A DNA stretch of 64,000 bases from Riptortus pedestris (Eukaryota > Arthropoda > Insecta > Hemiptera > Alydidae): assembly GCA_019009955.1 (NCBI GenBank), contig CM032233.1, positions 84,310,501 to 84,374,500 on the forward strand, read 5' to 3'. This document shows positions 10,212 through 22,417 of the stretch, in pieces; the stretch's first letter is position 1; every line of letters starts with the position of its first letter. The position numbers and the translations under genes are program-made. The notes beneath the pieces were generated by a model. The model was given only the letters and a program-made list of their open reading frames with translations, did no database searches and had not been told where the DNA came from.

Positions 10212-11452
10212 AACTCTCGCTAACACGAACCTCGATAACACGAAATCCTCGATATCACGAATTATTTTTAATCCCCTTGGAAAAACCTGTCTAACACGAA
10301 GAAATTACCATACGTAACACGAACTAATTTTCCGGTTATATTTTACCTCTATAACACGAAGAGAGACAAATATTACCTCTGTAACTTGAAGTTCAGTAGA
10401 TAAGACGAATTTGATTAGCGCATTACCTCTATATCACGATGTTCTCAGAATGGATTTGTTTAACACGAAATCCCGGCGTTCAGGTTGCAACCTGTCGGTG
10501 AGTCATAACCGGCGATAAGAGCCTTTAGTCTGTTTGCAGTCTCGTCTCGGGTATATTTTATTATAGTGTACCAAGTTAAATGTTTAATTTTGAAGCTGTA
10601 AGGGATACAGCAAAGTTTTTTTTATTTTAATCAACATTATGGCTGATAGTGTTTTTCAGTTTTAAGCGAAGGAAGATTAAGGACTTATTAATCAGTGGAA
10701 TTAATATTATATTTTCTGTTTTCTGTGTTTTACCGTTTTTTTTTAAATTATGTATATTTACATATTTTTTATTCATTTAAATATTCGTAAAATTTTAAGA
10801 TTATGTAGATTTGTAGAAGATGTAGGGAATAAATCACTGTACATTTTTTTACCTCTGTAACACGAATTTTCATTTAGTTTACCTCTATAACTCGAACTAT
10901 GCCTAAGACGAACTATACATAACACGAACAAAAATGGCAGTCCCGTGGAATTTCGTGATAGCGAGAGTCAACTGTATATGCGTCTGATAACGCTCTAGCG
11001 GTCGTATTTTTTGTTTGATCGTTACCAAATTCAATATATGGTACTACATGTTTTATGCAAAAATAAAGATCAAGTTAATTATGGCTGAAATCGGGCAGGG
11101 GAAGGGGGCAATTTAGAAAATACTCAATACCTCCTTAATTGTGCGTCGGATCGAAAAATCGTTTAGAAACTACCTTATTGCAAATTTAATGTTCTATGAA
11201 TGCTGCTATGCACGTTTTCTTCACTATCCTTAACATTAACCGTGATATTCGCATTTTATAGTTTTCGGCCTTCAGTAAACCCCTACTCCCATTCGTGTCA
11301 TACGACCAACAAGCTGTAATATTATGAAACACTTTATTCGAAAGCTAAATACCAAATATCTTTCTCATTTAACTTTTATGTTTTGACATAAAAGCAAATA
11401 CGTGACGCACCTGGGCACTCTGCTCAGTTAACGCAGCCCCTGCGTGACAGAC
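10023..11452 (+). mobile_element. Family A copy A8, both ends, with nested Tigger MITE
   Basis: Starts AGCAGATTTCCCTC and ends gcagcccctgcgtgacagac before T4. The TA array (10146-10206) is followed by a Tigger MITE (10207-10974), after which the A sequence resumes with gcgtctgataacgctctagc. Without the insertion the element is about 660 bp. Confidence 0.85.
10207..10974 (+). mobile_element. Non-autonomous Tigger/pogo-like element, copy 1
   Basis: Terminal inverted repeats gtcaactctcgctaacacg and, at the right, gatagcgagagtcaactg followed by TA. The subterminal region repeats the TIR motif aacacgaa many times. No ORF. TA target use and CAGTCAACTCTCGC-type ends fit the Tc1/mariner-Tigger group. 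The left terminal CA has mutated. It is near-identical to the copy at 40480-41253. Confidence 0.85.
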
Positions 11453-12055
11453 TTTTCTAATATATTATTAATATATCTGGCAGTTATGCTCATAATGAAC
11501 AAGGACTTTTATTTTTTTTAAATCCTAATAAAACTGAAAAAAAACTTCAGTAATAACGGAAAAAAGTATTATAATGTTTTTTTTTTTATTTGTTATTTCT
11601 AATCATTTTTATCTAGATTAGGTGCGATCAAGATTAAAATGTTTTATTTTTCGTAAAACGAATGTAATTAAGGAGACAAAAAGCAGGATTATATTAAAGA
11701 AGCTTATCGCAATTTACATGCTTGTACTTAATGTCTAATAAATACACATCGATCGAATACTTTTGACATGTTTTTGTTTGTTTTTGAAAATGAAATATTC
11801 GTTTTAATATTCGTAGAATATAATTAGCAATTTAAATATTCCACTTGTCAACTATCGTTTTCGAAAACGAGGCTAGTTTTTATGGGGTTGTCAGCTTAAT
11901 AGACATTTTCTCGATTCGTCGGAGATTAAATCTCGACCCATGGACTCGGGCTGCTTAATAGAACAAAGAACTGGAATAAAGAACTAATAGACTCAAGGGG
12001 AAATGGGAAGGTCCGTTTAAGGCAATTCATTTATTATAAGTGCTGTTATAGAGAG
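11453..12055. other. No recognisable feature
   Basis: AT-rich DNA. No repeats or frames I can support. Confidence 0.45.
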
Positions 12056-12350
12056 TTTTCAATAAACTTGGTAATTTGATTGCTAAGTAATCGCAATAAC
12101 AGCAAATCATGAGTCGATTATCAAGCAATCAGGCAACTCATCGTAGCAATTACTAGGTTACTAAGTGTTCCTGATTCCCAGGCAATCATTTTCAATAAAC
12201 CTGGTAATTTAATTACTAAGTAATCACAATAACAGCCAATCATGTCGTGTAAATTACAGTGCGAGTCGATTATCAAGTATTCGGGCAAATCATCGTAGCT
12301 ACTAAGCTGATTACTAAGTGCTCCTGATTCCCAGGCAATCATTTCCAGAG
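12056..12350. repeat. Tandem duplication, ~150-bp unit, two copies
   Basis: The unit running from ttttcaataaac(t/c)tgg through ctaagtaatc(g/a)caataac and gagtcgattatcaag to ctgattcccaggcaatcatt occurs twice (about 12056-12188 and 12189-12350). The open frame across it is a by-product of the repeat. Confidence 0.8.
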
Positions 12351-12410
12351 ATTACTAATCATTCTTTCTTGAATATGATTTGCTGGAAATATCAAATAAA
12401 CTTTTATTTT

Positions 12411-12527
12411 AGCAGATTTCGCTTAAGATAAATAAGTATTGAGGTTGTACTCATGACGCGATTTTCGAAAAACGTCATCATTTGTCCCTCGATCCCTAGG
12501 CAGTGATGACAAAAATAACGTCCGTTC

Positions 12528-12602
<75 letters not shown>

Positions 12603-12638
12603 CGCGCTGTCGCTATTTTTGTCCTATCATTACTAAAC

Positions 12639-12713
<75 letters not shown>

Positions 12714-12894
12714 TTTCAGAAAAAAACTAAAGGTCGAGTTCGTTAATGGCTGACATTAATCCATTGGGGTGGGGGGGGGGTTTAGGGGTTGGATTTCAAA
12801 AATTCAAAATATATACCCTGGATCGAAACTTGTTTAGAAATGTACTATACATTTTGTTATGTACATTTATTCTCTATCTGCAATATTAACTGTG

Positions 12895-12954
<60 letters not shown>

Positions 12955-13194
12955 TCTACCTTGAATATTAACCGAAATATTTGCATTTTTTAATTTTCAG
13001 CGTACACCAGACCCCCACTCCTACTCATATCACATAAACACTAGTCTGTTATGCAATGAAACACTTTATTTGATGCTTAAATACTAAATATTTTTTACAT
13101 AGAAATAAAAAATATAAAGTGAGATATCGATAATAGTGGGTCATAACAGCACGTGGGAAATCTGTTTAGTTTACGCAGCCCCTGCGTGACAGAC
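12411..13194 (+). mobile_element. Family A copy A9, both ends present
   Basis: 5' hairpin (gatttcgcttaagataaat, diverged), 5' block, three TA arrays (12533-12599, 12645-12710, 12897-12952), a G10 tract at 12771-12780, body, then gtgggaaatctgtttag and gcagcccctgcgtgacagac. Two of the arrays lie outside the usual position. Confidence 0.85.
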
Positions 13195-13847
13195 ATTTTT
13201 GCATATATACAATAGATACGATCCTAGTCTAAGTATGGATATTTCTTATCAAAATAATTATTCCTAAATACCGTTTGATCCGGTCAAAAGTTTGCAGATT
13301 ATTGTCTACATACGACCGTAGTTTTGCTAAATATAACATACCGTGTCTTAGCATAGCAAGTTTTTATACAGATATGATTAACATATCTACAAGTCTTGAC
13401 ATTCGAGCTGGTGATGAAATATTTATTGATAGAGTGTGAAAATGTCTAAATATCATGCATTACGTTATATTTTACAGTTGAATGTTAGTTTGGATTTGAT
13501 ATTTTAAGTTATACCGGAGAAATCATTCTTACGGATATTATTAAGTAATAGTTACACGTAAAGTTTATTACCAGGAACTGAGCGTTTTATCTAAATTCCC
13601 GTGCTGACCCTATGTGCTTAGTTCCTTTTGAATTTCACGATGATAATATTTTGTTGGAATACTGACACCGTTTTGATATATACTTTCATATACTTAGCTC
13701 GCTAAAAGATAAATAACGAGTCTTTGTTGAATTATTTGATTTGATTCATTCTTGTATAGCCTAAAAAAAGCAATTTATTTAATTCAAATGCACTTTCTTC
13801 GGACTATACTTTTTCAATCCGATCATTATATTCATAATAAATAAAAC
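13195..13847. other. No recognisable feature
   Basis: AT-rich single-copy-looking DNA between two A copies of opposite orientation. Confidence 0.45.
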
Positions 13848-14674
13848 TTCTGTCACGCAGGTGCTGTGTAAACTAAGCATATTTCCGACTTGAGTTTTAC
13901 AATAGATAAATCCTCATACTGGTAGCACTTAATACCACCGTGAATATTAAGTGAATGAATACAAATGGTAATGAGAAATCCTTCTGTCAATTTTAATAAT
14001 CTCCCAACGGATAGCGACTGAATTGTAAACAAACAGGTCAGCCGATCTCATACAGCTCAATCTCATCACTCAAATTTTAGTAATCCAAGAACAAAAGGGG
14101 GGGGGGTGGGCGATCAATAAAACGTTTGGCATGTATCTCATATAATAAAGGTCTCTTGAAGGCAATATTTGGTTGAGCTTCAAATAAAGTGGTGTATTAT
14201 ATAACAGAGTATTGTTTATGTGACATGAGCAGGAGTGGGGGTTTGGTGTAGGCTGAAAATTAAAAAAATTGCAAAATATTTCTGTTAATATTTGAGATAG
14301 AGAATAATTGGATATAAGAGTATTTATAGTACATTCAATTTGCAATAAGACAAAGGTTCTCTACAATTTTTCTATCCGACGTATAATAACGGAGATGTTT
14401 AGAATTTTCGAAATACCAACTCCCACTGGTCCGATTTCTGCCATTAATGAACTAAGTCTTTCTTTTTACACAAAACGATTAAATATGGAAATTAGTAACG
14501 ATGCAACAAAAGTGCGACCGCTTGAGCATTAACAGACAATTATGCATATATACGATTTTGAATGTATCTCAATTTCGTCTCCTAGGTAGGATCGATGGAC
14601 ATTTGAAGACATTTTTAGAAAATCTCGTCATGATTACTACCTCTATAGCTGGTTTCCCGTAAGGGAAATCTGCT
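13848..14674 (-). mobile_element. Family A copy A10, both ends, long body variant
   Basis: 3' stem-loop (tctgtcacgcaggtgctg), atccgttaccaccgtgaatattaag-type variant region, poly-G near 14097, body blocks (gagcaggagtgggggttt, atgcaaaatatttctgtt), short tata tract, then 5' block and hairpin ending aagggaaatctgct. Little microsatellite is present. Short open frames across it are incidental. Confidence 0.85.
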
Positions 14675-15599
14675 AAAAAAAGAACTAAATCTTTTGAAAT
14701 ACATGAGAAACAACAAAATGATTTTTATTTTATGAAGTATATTAGACTAGTACTTGGAATCTCATTGGTGTGGCAATAGTCTCATCTTGAGCGTGCCTCT
14801 CAGAATATGGTTTGGGTTTTTCCAACAGCCCTATTTTGTCTGATTAAGAGTGATTTAGTTACTAAATATGGTAAACTATTTAGTTCCTCTGGTTATAGTT
14901 AATTCCTATTCTAGTCGGTTAACAGTTGAGTTCTAGCGGACGGCTATACCACAATGCTAATGAGCGGTCTAGCTACTCCAGCAGTCGATATTAAGTTCCT
15001 ATCTCTCTTCCGAAATCAAGGCGCATTTATAACCGGCTGTTTTCCCTTCTACGGCTTCGTGGACATTCAATTACGATTCAGCTTGACATGTCCAACTCCA
15101 ACGTCCTTCACCTTGCCTCTCTAATTAACATAAATTTTCGCTGTCATTTCATTTGTTTATATGACTTTTAAATGGTTCATGAGGTTTTATAGCCCGTTTG
15201 GAGACTCTTAAGCCTGTCTTAGAAAATGTCACTTCCATAATGCTGAATTTATTATTTACGTTTTTTACGGGTACCACCCCGTTCTTTTTATTGCTTGCAG
15301 TAAAACTGTTGCCGCTCGAAAAATAAAATAAAAACAAACCCTCTTGCAACCATTTTCACATTCATGTTGACTTCAGTCACTATATCTTTTCTTTGTATAT
15401 TTTATTCGCAATTCTTTGAATGAACTGAATACTAATACGTCTTCATTTTTTTGTATTTTATCGAGGAAAGTCCAGATTGCGTTTGGCTGACATGTAGAGC
15501 ACCCATCAGTTATATATCAAATTGCTACTACTTTACTCATTTTATAACCACATGTTATCTGTTGTGGATGGCTATAAAAGGTGATTTTTCTTATAAAAA
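14675..15599. other. Unassigned region with a weak minus-strand frame
   Basis: No family A or other repeat seen. A 66-codon minus frame at 15149-15349 (MQEGLFLFYFSSGNS... ending HINK) is less repeat-like than most but matches nothing I recognise. I would not call it a gene without transcript evidence. Confidence 0.4.
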
Positions 15600-16332
15600 G
15601 TTCGTCACGCAGGGGCTACGTAAACTAAGCAGATTTCCCTCGTGATGTATACCAATAGATACTGGTAACACGTTAGCCCCATCAGTCAACATCCAGTGAA
15701 TAAATAAAAACGATAATAAGGAACCTTCAGGCGGAAAGCAGCTGAAACGTAAACTAACAGGTGTGCCAACTTCTTACAAGAAAGAAAAACAATTACTGAA
15801 AGAATATAACATATTAATTTTATTGAAATTTATTTACTATATCTATTACTGTAATTTATGATAAATCAGAATAATGTTTATCTCAATCAATCAAATTTTA
15901 GTAGTCCAAGAAGTTAAAAAACGGGGGGGGGGTCACCATTACATATTTGCATTTATCTCGTATAATAAAAGTCTCTTGAAAATAATTTATGGTATTTAAG
16001 CTTCGAATAATGTGGTTTATTACATAACAGAGTATTGTTTATGTAACATGAGTAGAAGTGGTGGTTTGCTGAAGGTTGAAAACTGAAAAAATACAAATAT
16101 CTCGGATAATATTCAAGATAAAGAATAAATGTATATACACAATATTTATAGTAAATTTAATTCGCAATAAGATTGGTTCTTTACAAGTTTCTGATCCAAC
16201 GTATTTTCGAAAATTCCCCCTCTAAACCCCCCCTCCCACACACGATTTCATCCATTAACGAACTTGATGTGTCTTTTTACATAAAACGACTAAATATCGA
16301 GTTTGGTAACGATTAAACAATAATTGCGACAG

Positions 16333-16396
<64 letters not shown>

Positions 16397-16500
16397 TTCG
16401 TCATCTCCTGGGTAGAATCGATGGACATTTCAAGAAATTTGTCGAAACTCGCGTCATTGGTACGACCTCAATAGCTGATTTCCGTTAAGGAAAATCTGCT
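15600..16500 (-). mobile_element. Family A copy A11, both ends, long body variant
   Basis: gttcgtcacgcaggggctac at the left, body with G9 at 15924, agtagaagtggtggtttgct, C-rich tract, TA array 16338-16391, then 5' block and hairpin ending gaaaatctgct. About 900 bp, one of the most complete copies of the long variant. Confidence 0.85.
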
Positions 16501-16739
16501 AAAAGCTATGAAGGTTGGTCACATTACAAACATACTCGAAGTCTCCTTCCAATTTTAGCTTATCGCAGTAAAGTTGTGTGTGTGGTCGAAAAATGTTTTA
16601 TAACCAATCTTTTAACTTTTATTTTCTACAACTTTTGTTTCTATGTATTTTTTTTTTCATATGACTAACGGTTAAAGAGGTACGGGCGTTATCAGCGAGT
16701 TTTTGTTTCGAAAAAACAGCTTTTGAGGTCTATCAAATG

Positions 16740-17530
16740 GCAAAATTATTTTTTTTGCTTATGATTTTTACTACATTAAGTAAAGTTCTCAAATGTTTGC
16801 TACATCAAGCAAAAATCTCTTAAATTTTTTTTACTAAATTAAGTAAAAATCTCTTACAATTTTTACTGCATTAAGCAAAAATCTCTTTAAATTTTTACTA
16901 CATTAAGCAAAGATCTCCTCAAATGTTTACTACATCAAGCAAAAATCTCTTAAAATTTTTACTACATTAAGCAAAGATCTCCTCAAATGTTTACTAAATC
17001 AAGCAAAAATCTCTTAAAATTTTTACTACATTAAGCAAAGATCTCCTCAAAAGTTTACATAAATTACTACATTAAAACACTACATTAAGCAAAAATCTCT
17101 TCAAATTTTTACTAAATTAAGCAAAAATCTCTTCAAATTTTTACTACATTAAGCAAAGATCTCCTCAAATGTTTACTACATCAAGCAAAAATCTCTTCAA
17201 ATTTTTACTACATTAAGCAAAGATCTCCTCAAATGTTTACTACATCAAGCAAAAATCTCTTCAAATTTTTACTACATTAAGCAAAGATCTCCTCAAATGT
17301 TTACTACATCAAGCAAAAATCTCTTAAAATTTTTACTACATAAGTAAAATTCTCCTCAAATTTTTACTACATCAAGCAAAAATCTCTTAATTTTTTTTAC
17401 TAAATTAAGTAAAAATCTCTTACAATTTTTACTACATTAAGCAAGAATCTCTTAAAATTTTTACTTATTTAGGAAAAAAGCTCTTAAAATTTTTACTAAA
17501 TTAATCAGAAATTTTTAAAATTTTTACTAA
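16740..17530. repeat. Minisatellite of ~32-bp half-units arranged as 64-bp dimers
   Basis: Two alternating half-units recur: tttactacattaagcaaagat + ctcctcaaatg, and tttactacatcaagcaaaaat + ctcttaaaatt. Homogeneous dimers occupy about 16900-17340 and more diverged monomers flank them. A short disturbance occurs at 17055-17090. It is non-coding, and its spacers are part of the repeat, so it is not a CRISPR array. Confidence 0.95.
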
Positions 17531-18009
17531 TCAAATTAAATGTGAGCCGAAAATAAGAACTGCCTCGGCTTCTTAGAAGTACGATTTAAGTGTAAATATA
17601 ATTTTTTATATAACTCTAAACGTGTTGTCGAATCAATTATAATTTCAATGGTGGGAGGTTCTTTTTTTTATATATACTTAATGAAGCTCTACGTGTAATT
17701 CAGTTTAAAATATACCCTATTACTTTTAAGTGTTTTTTAAGGTGTTATTAGTACATAATTTCGTTTTATTGGAGGTTCGGTTCAAAGATTTTTTTTGAAG
17801 TACTTAATCTATATTATTAGCCATTCCTCTTCGTATTATAGAGCACTATTGTACCTGTACAGCTTTACAGCCGCCAGCATAATTACACTGCAATCTATGT
17901 GTTATTTAACTTTCTTCTGCTAGTTATCTTTATGCCTACAATGTCTAGAACTACATGTTTTACTTTCGCATGGTATGGAACATAATCAGAAGGTACAGAA
18001 CAACCGTAC
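17531..18009. other. No recognisable feature
   Basis: AT-rich DNA between the minisatellite and the next A copy. Confidence 0.45.
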
Positions 18010-18470
18010 TGTTATTTAAATGAGTAGGAGTGGGGGTTTGCTGAAGTCTGAAAACTACAAAATGCAAATATCTCGGTTAATATTCAAGATAGAGATTAAA
18101 TGTATACAACATTATTTATAGTGCATTCAATTTTCAATAAGATTGATTTTATATAATTTTTTAATCCGACGTATGTTAACGGAGATATTTCGAATTTTCG
18201 AAATTCCCCTCTCTAACCTCCCCCCCCCCCGAACTGATCCAATATCAGCCATCAACAAACTTGATCTTACTTTGTTCATAAAACGCTTGTATATCGCGTT
18301 TGGATACGATTAGACAAAAATTGCGACCGCTAGAGCGGTAATATATATATAATTTTGAACGAACCTCATTTTCGTCATCTTCTAGGTAGGATCGATAGAC
18401 ATTTGAGGAAATTTTTCAAAGTTTTTTGAGTACAACCTCAATAGATGATTTTCCTTAAGGGAAACCCGCT
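18010..18470 (-). mobile_element. Family A copy A12, 3'-truncated
   Basis: Body from gagtaggagtgggggtttgc through a C10 tract, gcgaccgctagagcggtaat, a very short TA tract and the 5' block, to the hairpin end aagggaaacccgct. Confidence 0.75.
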
Positions 18471-18750
18471 AAAACGCCTTACACTAACCTGATTTCCAAG
18501 TACTGGTATGGCACTGCTGGCGTCATCTCTCCATATTTTTTCTATTTCTAAATAAAGTTCCGATGAGTAGAAGTGGCGTTTAGTGAAGACTGAATACAAG
18601 AACATTAATGTATGCGTTACGAAAAAATGAATAGACCAATAATTGTAAAGCATTAATATTTTAACATGATTGGTACAGTAACATTTGCCGTTACAAATCA
18701 TAATAACGAAAATATTTTGAATTTTTGAAGTGAAAACTTCTTTAGGGACG
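18471..18750 (-). mobile_element. Family A copy A13, second variant, both ends damaged
   Basis: Begins at ctaacctgatttccaagtac (subterminal repeat without its terminal hairpin), then tggtatggcactgctggcg and the variant-2 body to ataacgaaaatattttgaa. Directly abuts A12. Confidence 0.6.
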
Positions 18751-18974
18751 TTGTGCACCCCGTAAGGAAGCATTTGCGGGAGAGGAAAAAAGTATGAAAT
18801 CGCGACACCGCCCCCGCCACCGCTAGTACTCAACTCAAAGCTCAACTCAAGTTCTTTTCTTCATCACTCCTGAACCAAATTAGCTAGTTTTCGTTCGCAT
18901 ACCATTTTAAAGAGGACAAAACCAGCATCATTTCGTTCACAGATACTATATATCTACCATTTTTACTTTCATAG

Positions 18975-19075
18975 ATATTTTAATCCGAAGTTTAAATAAA
19001 TTCGAATATTTAAATAAATAAATTCAAATATTTAAATAAATTCCGATATTTAAATAAATTCGAATCAAAACTGTT
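18975..19075. repeat. Short tandem repeat, ~20-bp unit (attcgaatatttaaataaat)
   Basis: About four imperfect copies of an ATTYGAATATTTAAATAA unit. Confidence 0.8.
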
Positions 19076-19439
19076 TGTATCCTACTTTAGCTACCATATA
19101 CCGATTGTATCAGTTTTAGAAATTGGTGATGATGCTGGCAGTGATGATGGTGCAAGAGTTGTTGAAATTATGGATAGAAATTGATTTTTCTGAGTGTACT
19201 TAACTTATTTTTGTAAAGCATTTGTAATAATTCTGAAATGTAATTTTTTTCTTTTATGTAAAATAACTGAAATAATTATGTATAGTATTTTATATTGATA
19301 AATAAAACAATTCGTGGTACATTATTTTTTTTATCACTATTATTTTTGTCATTTCATTTTTTCATGTAAAATAGAACATAACTGTTACTTATTGATAAAT
19401 AACTAAAAATATTTTTAAAATAAGACTTCACACACGCAT
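19076..19439. other. No recognisable feature
   Basis: AT-rich, no supportable gene. A gatgatgctggcagtgatgatgg stretch near 19127 is too short to interpret. Confidence 0.4.
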
Positions 19440-19466
19440 AAGACACGCAGCACCTGCGTGATGGAC
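19440..19466 (+). mobile_element. Family A solo 3' stem-loop
   Basis: gacacgcagcacctgcgtga followed by tggac and T4. The subterminal repeat is missing. Confidence 0.55.
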
Positions 19467-20084
19467 TTTTATTTGTCATTTAAATTGTGCCTATAGACAC
19501 TTGAATAACATTTTGAAAATGGCTAAAACTATTGAAATACATGCAGCTGTGGCATATTAACGATAACATCCATACACCTGCTACTTTGAAATTTGATATA
19601 ATACCTTTTGTAGCCTGAAGGTGGTGGTAAGTACTGAAAGTTTGGACTGGCGGTAATTGGACTCCCAAGAACCTCAGATTTTTTTTTTAACGTAGTTATA
19701 TTTTTTGTTACGGAGGTAATAACCTGGGTGTTGGGTTGGTATTTGTAAGTCTTCACAAGGTTTTTTAAATGGTCGGTAGGGCACGGTCCTCTATCGATAT
19801 AATGTAGTTTATAATACTTAAGTATATGCCGAACAATGAAGATAACTTTAGTTCAATGAATTAAAATTTAGGATACATTTATGTTTATAATGGTCACAAA
19901 AATCTTTGGATGAATTGGAATAGGTGCTTAGAAAATTAAGGGTGGTAAAGTACCGGGACGTGTTTATGAAAACTATTTTATAAGCGCTTAACTCAGCAAT
20001 GGGAATATGACTTATTTTGGTTAGATAGTTTAGCCGATTAAATCGTCCAAATTCCTAGTCATGGGCTCTTCGAACTTCGAAATT
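19467..20084. other. No recognisable feature
   Basis: Two overlapping short minus frames near 19480-19756 have no recognisable residues. Confidence 0.4.
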
Positions 20085-20750
20085 ATGTCAAGGTTTTACT
20101 CATGACGCGAGTTCGAAATATTTCCTCAAATGCCCATCGATCTCAACTAGAAGACGACGAAAATGAGGTCCGTTCAAAATTATATATATATTTGCCATTT
20201 GACGCTCTAGCAAACATCAATTTTTGTTCTATCGTTATGAAACTCTATTAGCGATTCAGTCTAAGTTAAAGATCAAGTTCGTAAATGGCTAAAACCGGAT
20301 AGGGGCGAGGGTCAAAGAAGGAGAATTTCAAAAATTTCAAATATCTCCGTTATCATAGGTCGGATCGAAAAATTGTATAGGACAAATCATATTGTAACTT
20401 GAATTGTCAATAAGTGTTGTTATTTACTTATTTTCTCTGATATTGATATTAAGCAAGATATTTGAAATTTTTAGTTCTCCTTCCTAGTCATGTTGTCAAT
20501 AAGCTTTTATATCATGAACCTCTTTGTTCTAAGCTGTACCAATTTTGTATAAATATTAATGCTTTACAATTGTTGCTCTATACATTTTTTCGTAAATCAT
20601 ATATTAATGGAATTATTCGTACGTTCTTGTATTCAATATTCACTAAACCCAACTTCTATTCATGGGAATTTTATTTAGAAATAGAAAAAATATGGATAGA
20701 TTACGCCAGTAGTGTCGTACCAGTACGTAGGAAATGTGGTTAGTGTACGG
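20085..20750 (+). mobile_element. Family A copy A14, second body variant
   Basis: The 5' hairpin is lost, but the 5' block (ttttactcatgacgcgagtt), a short TA tract, the body and the variant-2 3' region (ggcgtaatctatcc-type in reverse, cagtacgtaggaaatgtggt) are present. The 3' stem-loop has decayed to tacggcg. An open frame at 20462-20743 and one in A13 share residues only because they are copies of the same repeat. Confidence 0.75.
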
Positions 20751-20756
20751 CGTTAT

Positions 20757-21938
20757 AGCAGGTTTCCCTTGAGGGAAATCATCTATTGGGGTTGTACTCA
20801 TGACGCGATTTTGAAAAATTTCCTCAAATGTCTATCGATTATACCTTGGGGATGACGAAAATGAGGTTCGTTCATAATTATATATATATTACCGCTCTAG
20901 CGGTCGCAATTTTTGTCTAATCGTGTCCAAACGCGATATATAAGCGTTTTATGAACAAAGAAAGATCAAGTTTGTTGATGGCTGATATTGGATCAGTTGG
21001 GGGGAGGGTCAGAGGGGAATTTCGAAAATTCGAAATATCTCCGTTAACATACGTCGGATTGAAAAATTATATAAAACCAATCTTATTGAAAATTGAATGT
21101 ACTATAAATATTAATTCAAAGTAGTAGGTAATAGTTGGGTTTCGGCTAATAAAGTTTTCTAAATTCTTCTTTTAGAGGATTTTTTATTTGCTGACAGTTT
21201 CGGGCAACCGTTGGCTCCCTTCTTCAGAGCAGTTTTTCTTCAGCAGTGTGACTCGAGTCATAATGTAGTCTCCACTGTATGCAGTTCGTGCTCTCTGCTC
21301 TTCCCCCATATAAAAAAACTGCTCTGAAGAAGGGAGCCAACGGTTGCCCGAAACTGTCAGCAAATAAAAAATCCTCTAAAAGAAGAATTTAGAAAACTTT
21401 ATTAGCCGAAACCCAACTATTACCTACTACTTTGAATTATTATAATAATGGCTAACAATACAATTGATTTACTATAAATATTGTTATATACATTTAATCT
21501 CTTTCTTGAATATTAACAGAGATATTTGCATTTTTTAGTTTTCAGCCTTTAAACCTCCACTCCCACTTATGTCACATACACAATACTCTGTTATATAATA
21601 TACCACTTTAGTTCTAGCCAAATAATGTCTACAAGAGACCTTTATTATACGAGATACATGCAATAACTCTCTGCTGATCGCCCTTTGTTTGTCTTTTCGG
21701 TGAAGAAGATTTCTATCAATCTGTTCACCTCTGAGAGCTTGGCTGGCCTATTTTTTTTACTATTCAGACGCTTTGCGTTCGGAGGTTATTACAATTGACT
21801 GAAAGATTACTCAATACCGTTTCTATTTATTCACTTAATATTCTCGGTGGTGTTAAGTGTTACCAGTATGTAGATTTATCTATTGCAAAGCTTCATGTGG
21901 GAAATCTGCTTAGTTTACGCAACCCCTGCGTGGCGGGC
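20757..21938 (+). mobile_element. Family A copy A15, both ends, long variant, with nested inverted repeat
   Basis: 5' ggtttcccttgagggaaatc hairpin, 5' block, short TA tract, gctctagcggtcgcaatttt, body, a nested 357-bp insertion (21113-21469), the rest of the body, and the 3' end gggaaatctgcttagtttac followed by gcaacccctgcg and tggcgggc. A good reference copy of the long variant. Confidence 0.9.
21113..21469. mobile_element. Perfect inverted-repeat insertion (2 x ~125 bp), Penelope-like, with 13-bp TSD
   Basis: The arms 21113-21237 and 21314-21438 are reverse complements with no mismatch seen by eye, around a loop of about 76 bp. The insertion is flanked by TACTATAAATATT at 21100-21112 and 21470-21482. 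Each arm contains ctctgaagaagggagccaac then ggttgcccgaaactgtcagc, the CTGAAGA...CGAAAC layout of Penelope-like terminal repeats. No coding sequence. Arm identity and the intact target duplication imply a young insertion. Confidence 0.85.
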
Positions 21939-22318
21939 ATTTGAAGTTAATATCGGTTAGCGATTTCTCGTCGTGCGGTGAGGTTAGACTGACCTGGTTG
22001 TGGCCCTGTCGAGCAAGGTGATGGGACGAAAGGAGGAGAGGTGGTCTGAAGAGAGAGCTTAAGCCCATGGCATTAGTTTGCATCGTGATTGGTATTGTTC
22101 TAACGGCATTGGAAAAGGTAGACAGTTTATAAACAAGGAAAAATTTGCATATAGACAACTTGCTGAAGATTATGCTGATTCATGCAGATGGAAACTAATG
22201 GACTGGTCTGAACTCTTATCCTGGGGTTCTCCAGCTCGGCCGACGTCAATGCAGTCCATATTCAATGTCTATCGTATATTAACTTTGTAAAGAGCACAGT
22301 AATTAATTAGCAAATTTC
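21939..22318. other. Unassigned region with short plus-strand frame 22078-22290
   Basis: Moderate GC and no repeat seen. The 70-codon frame (MHRDWYCSNGIGKGR... ending YRILTL) has no domain I recognise. An exon cannot be excluded, but nothing around it supports one. Confidence 0.4.
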
Positions 22319-22413
22319 CTTCAGAGAAAATCAGCTATTGAGCTTTTACTCCTGACGGAATTTTCGAAACATTTCTTAAAATGTCCATCAAGCGTGCCTA
22401 GCAGATGACGAAA
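22319..22413 (+). mobile_element. Family A solo 5' end (A16)
   Basis: Diverged hairpin (aaatttccttcagagaaaat) and 5' block, stopping after gatgacgaa, where an opposite-strand copy begins. Confidence 0.7.
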
Positions 22414-22417
22414 AAAG

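Noticed and set aside
16740..17530. CRISPR-like alternation of repeat and spacer
   Set aside because: The 'spacers' are themselves the second half-unit of a dimeric minisatellite, and the setting is a eukaryotic TE landscape.
18438..20743. Similar peptides in the frames at 18438-18845 (minus) and 20462-20743 (plus), containing FYS-E-YLEIEKIW
   Set aside because: Both lie in the same segment of variant-2 family A copies. Similarity reflects shared repeat DNA, and other copies have stops there.
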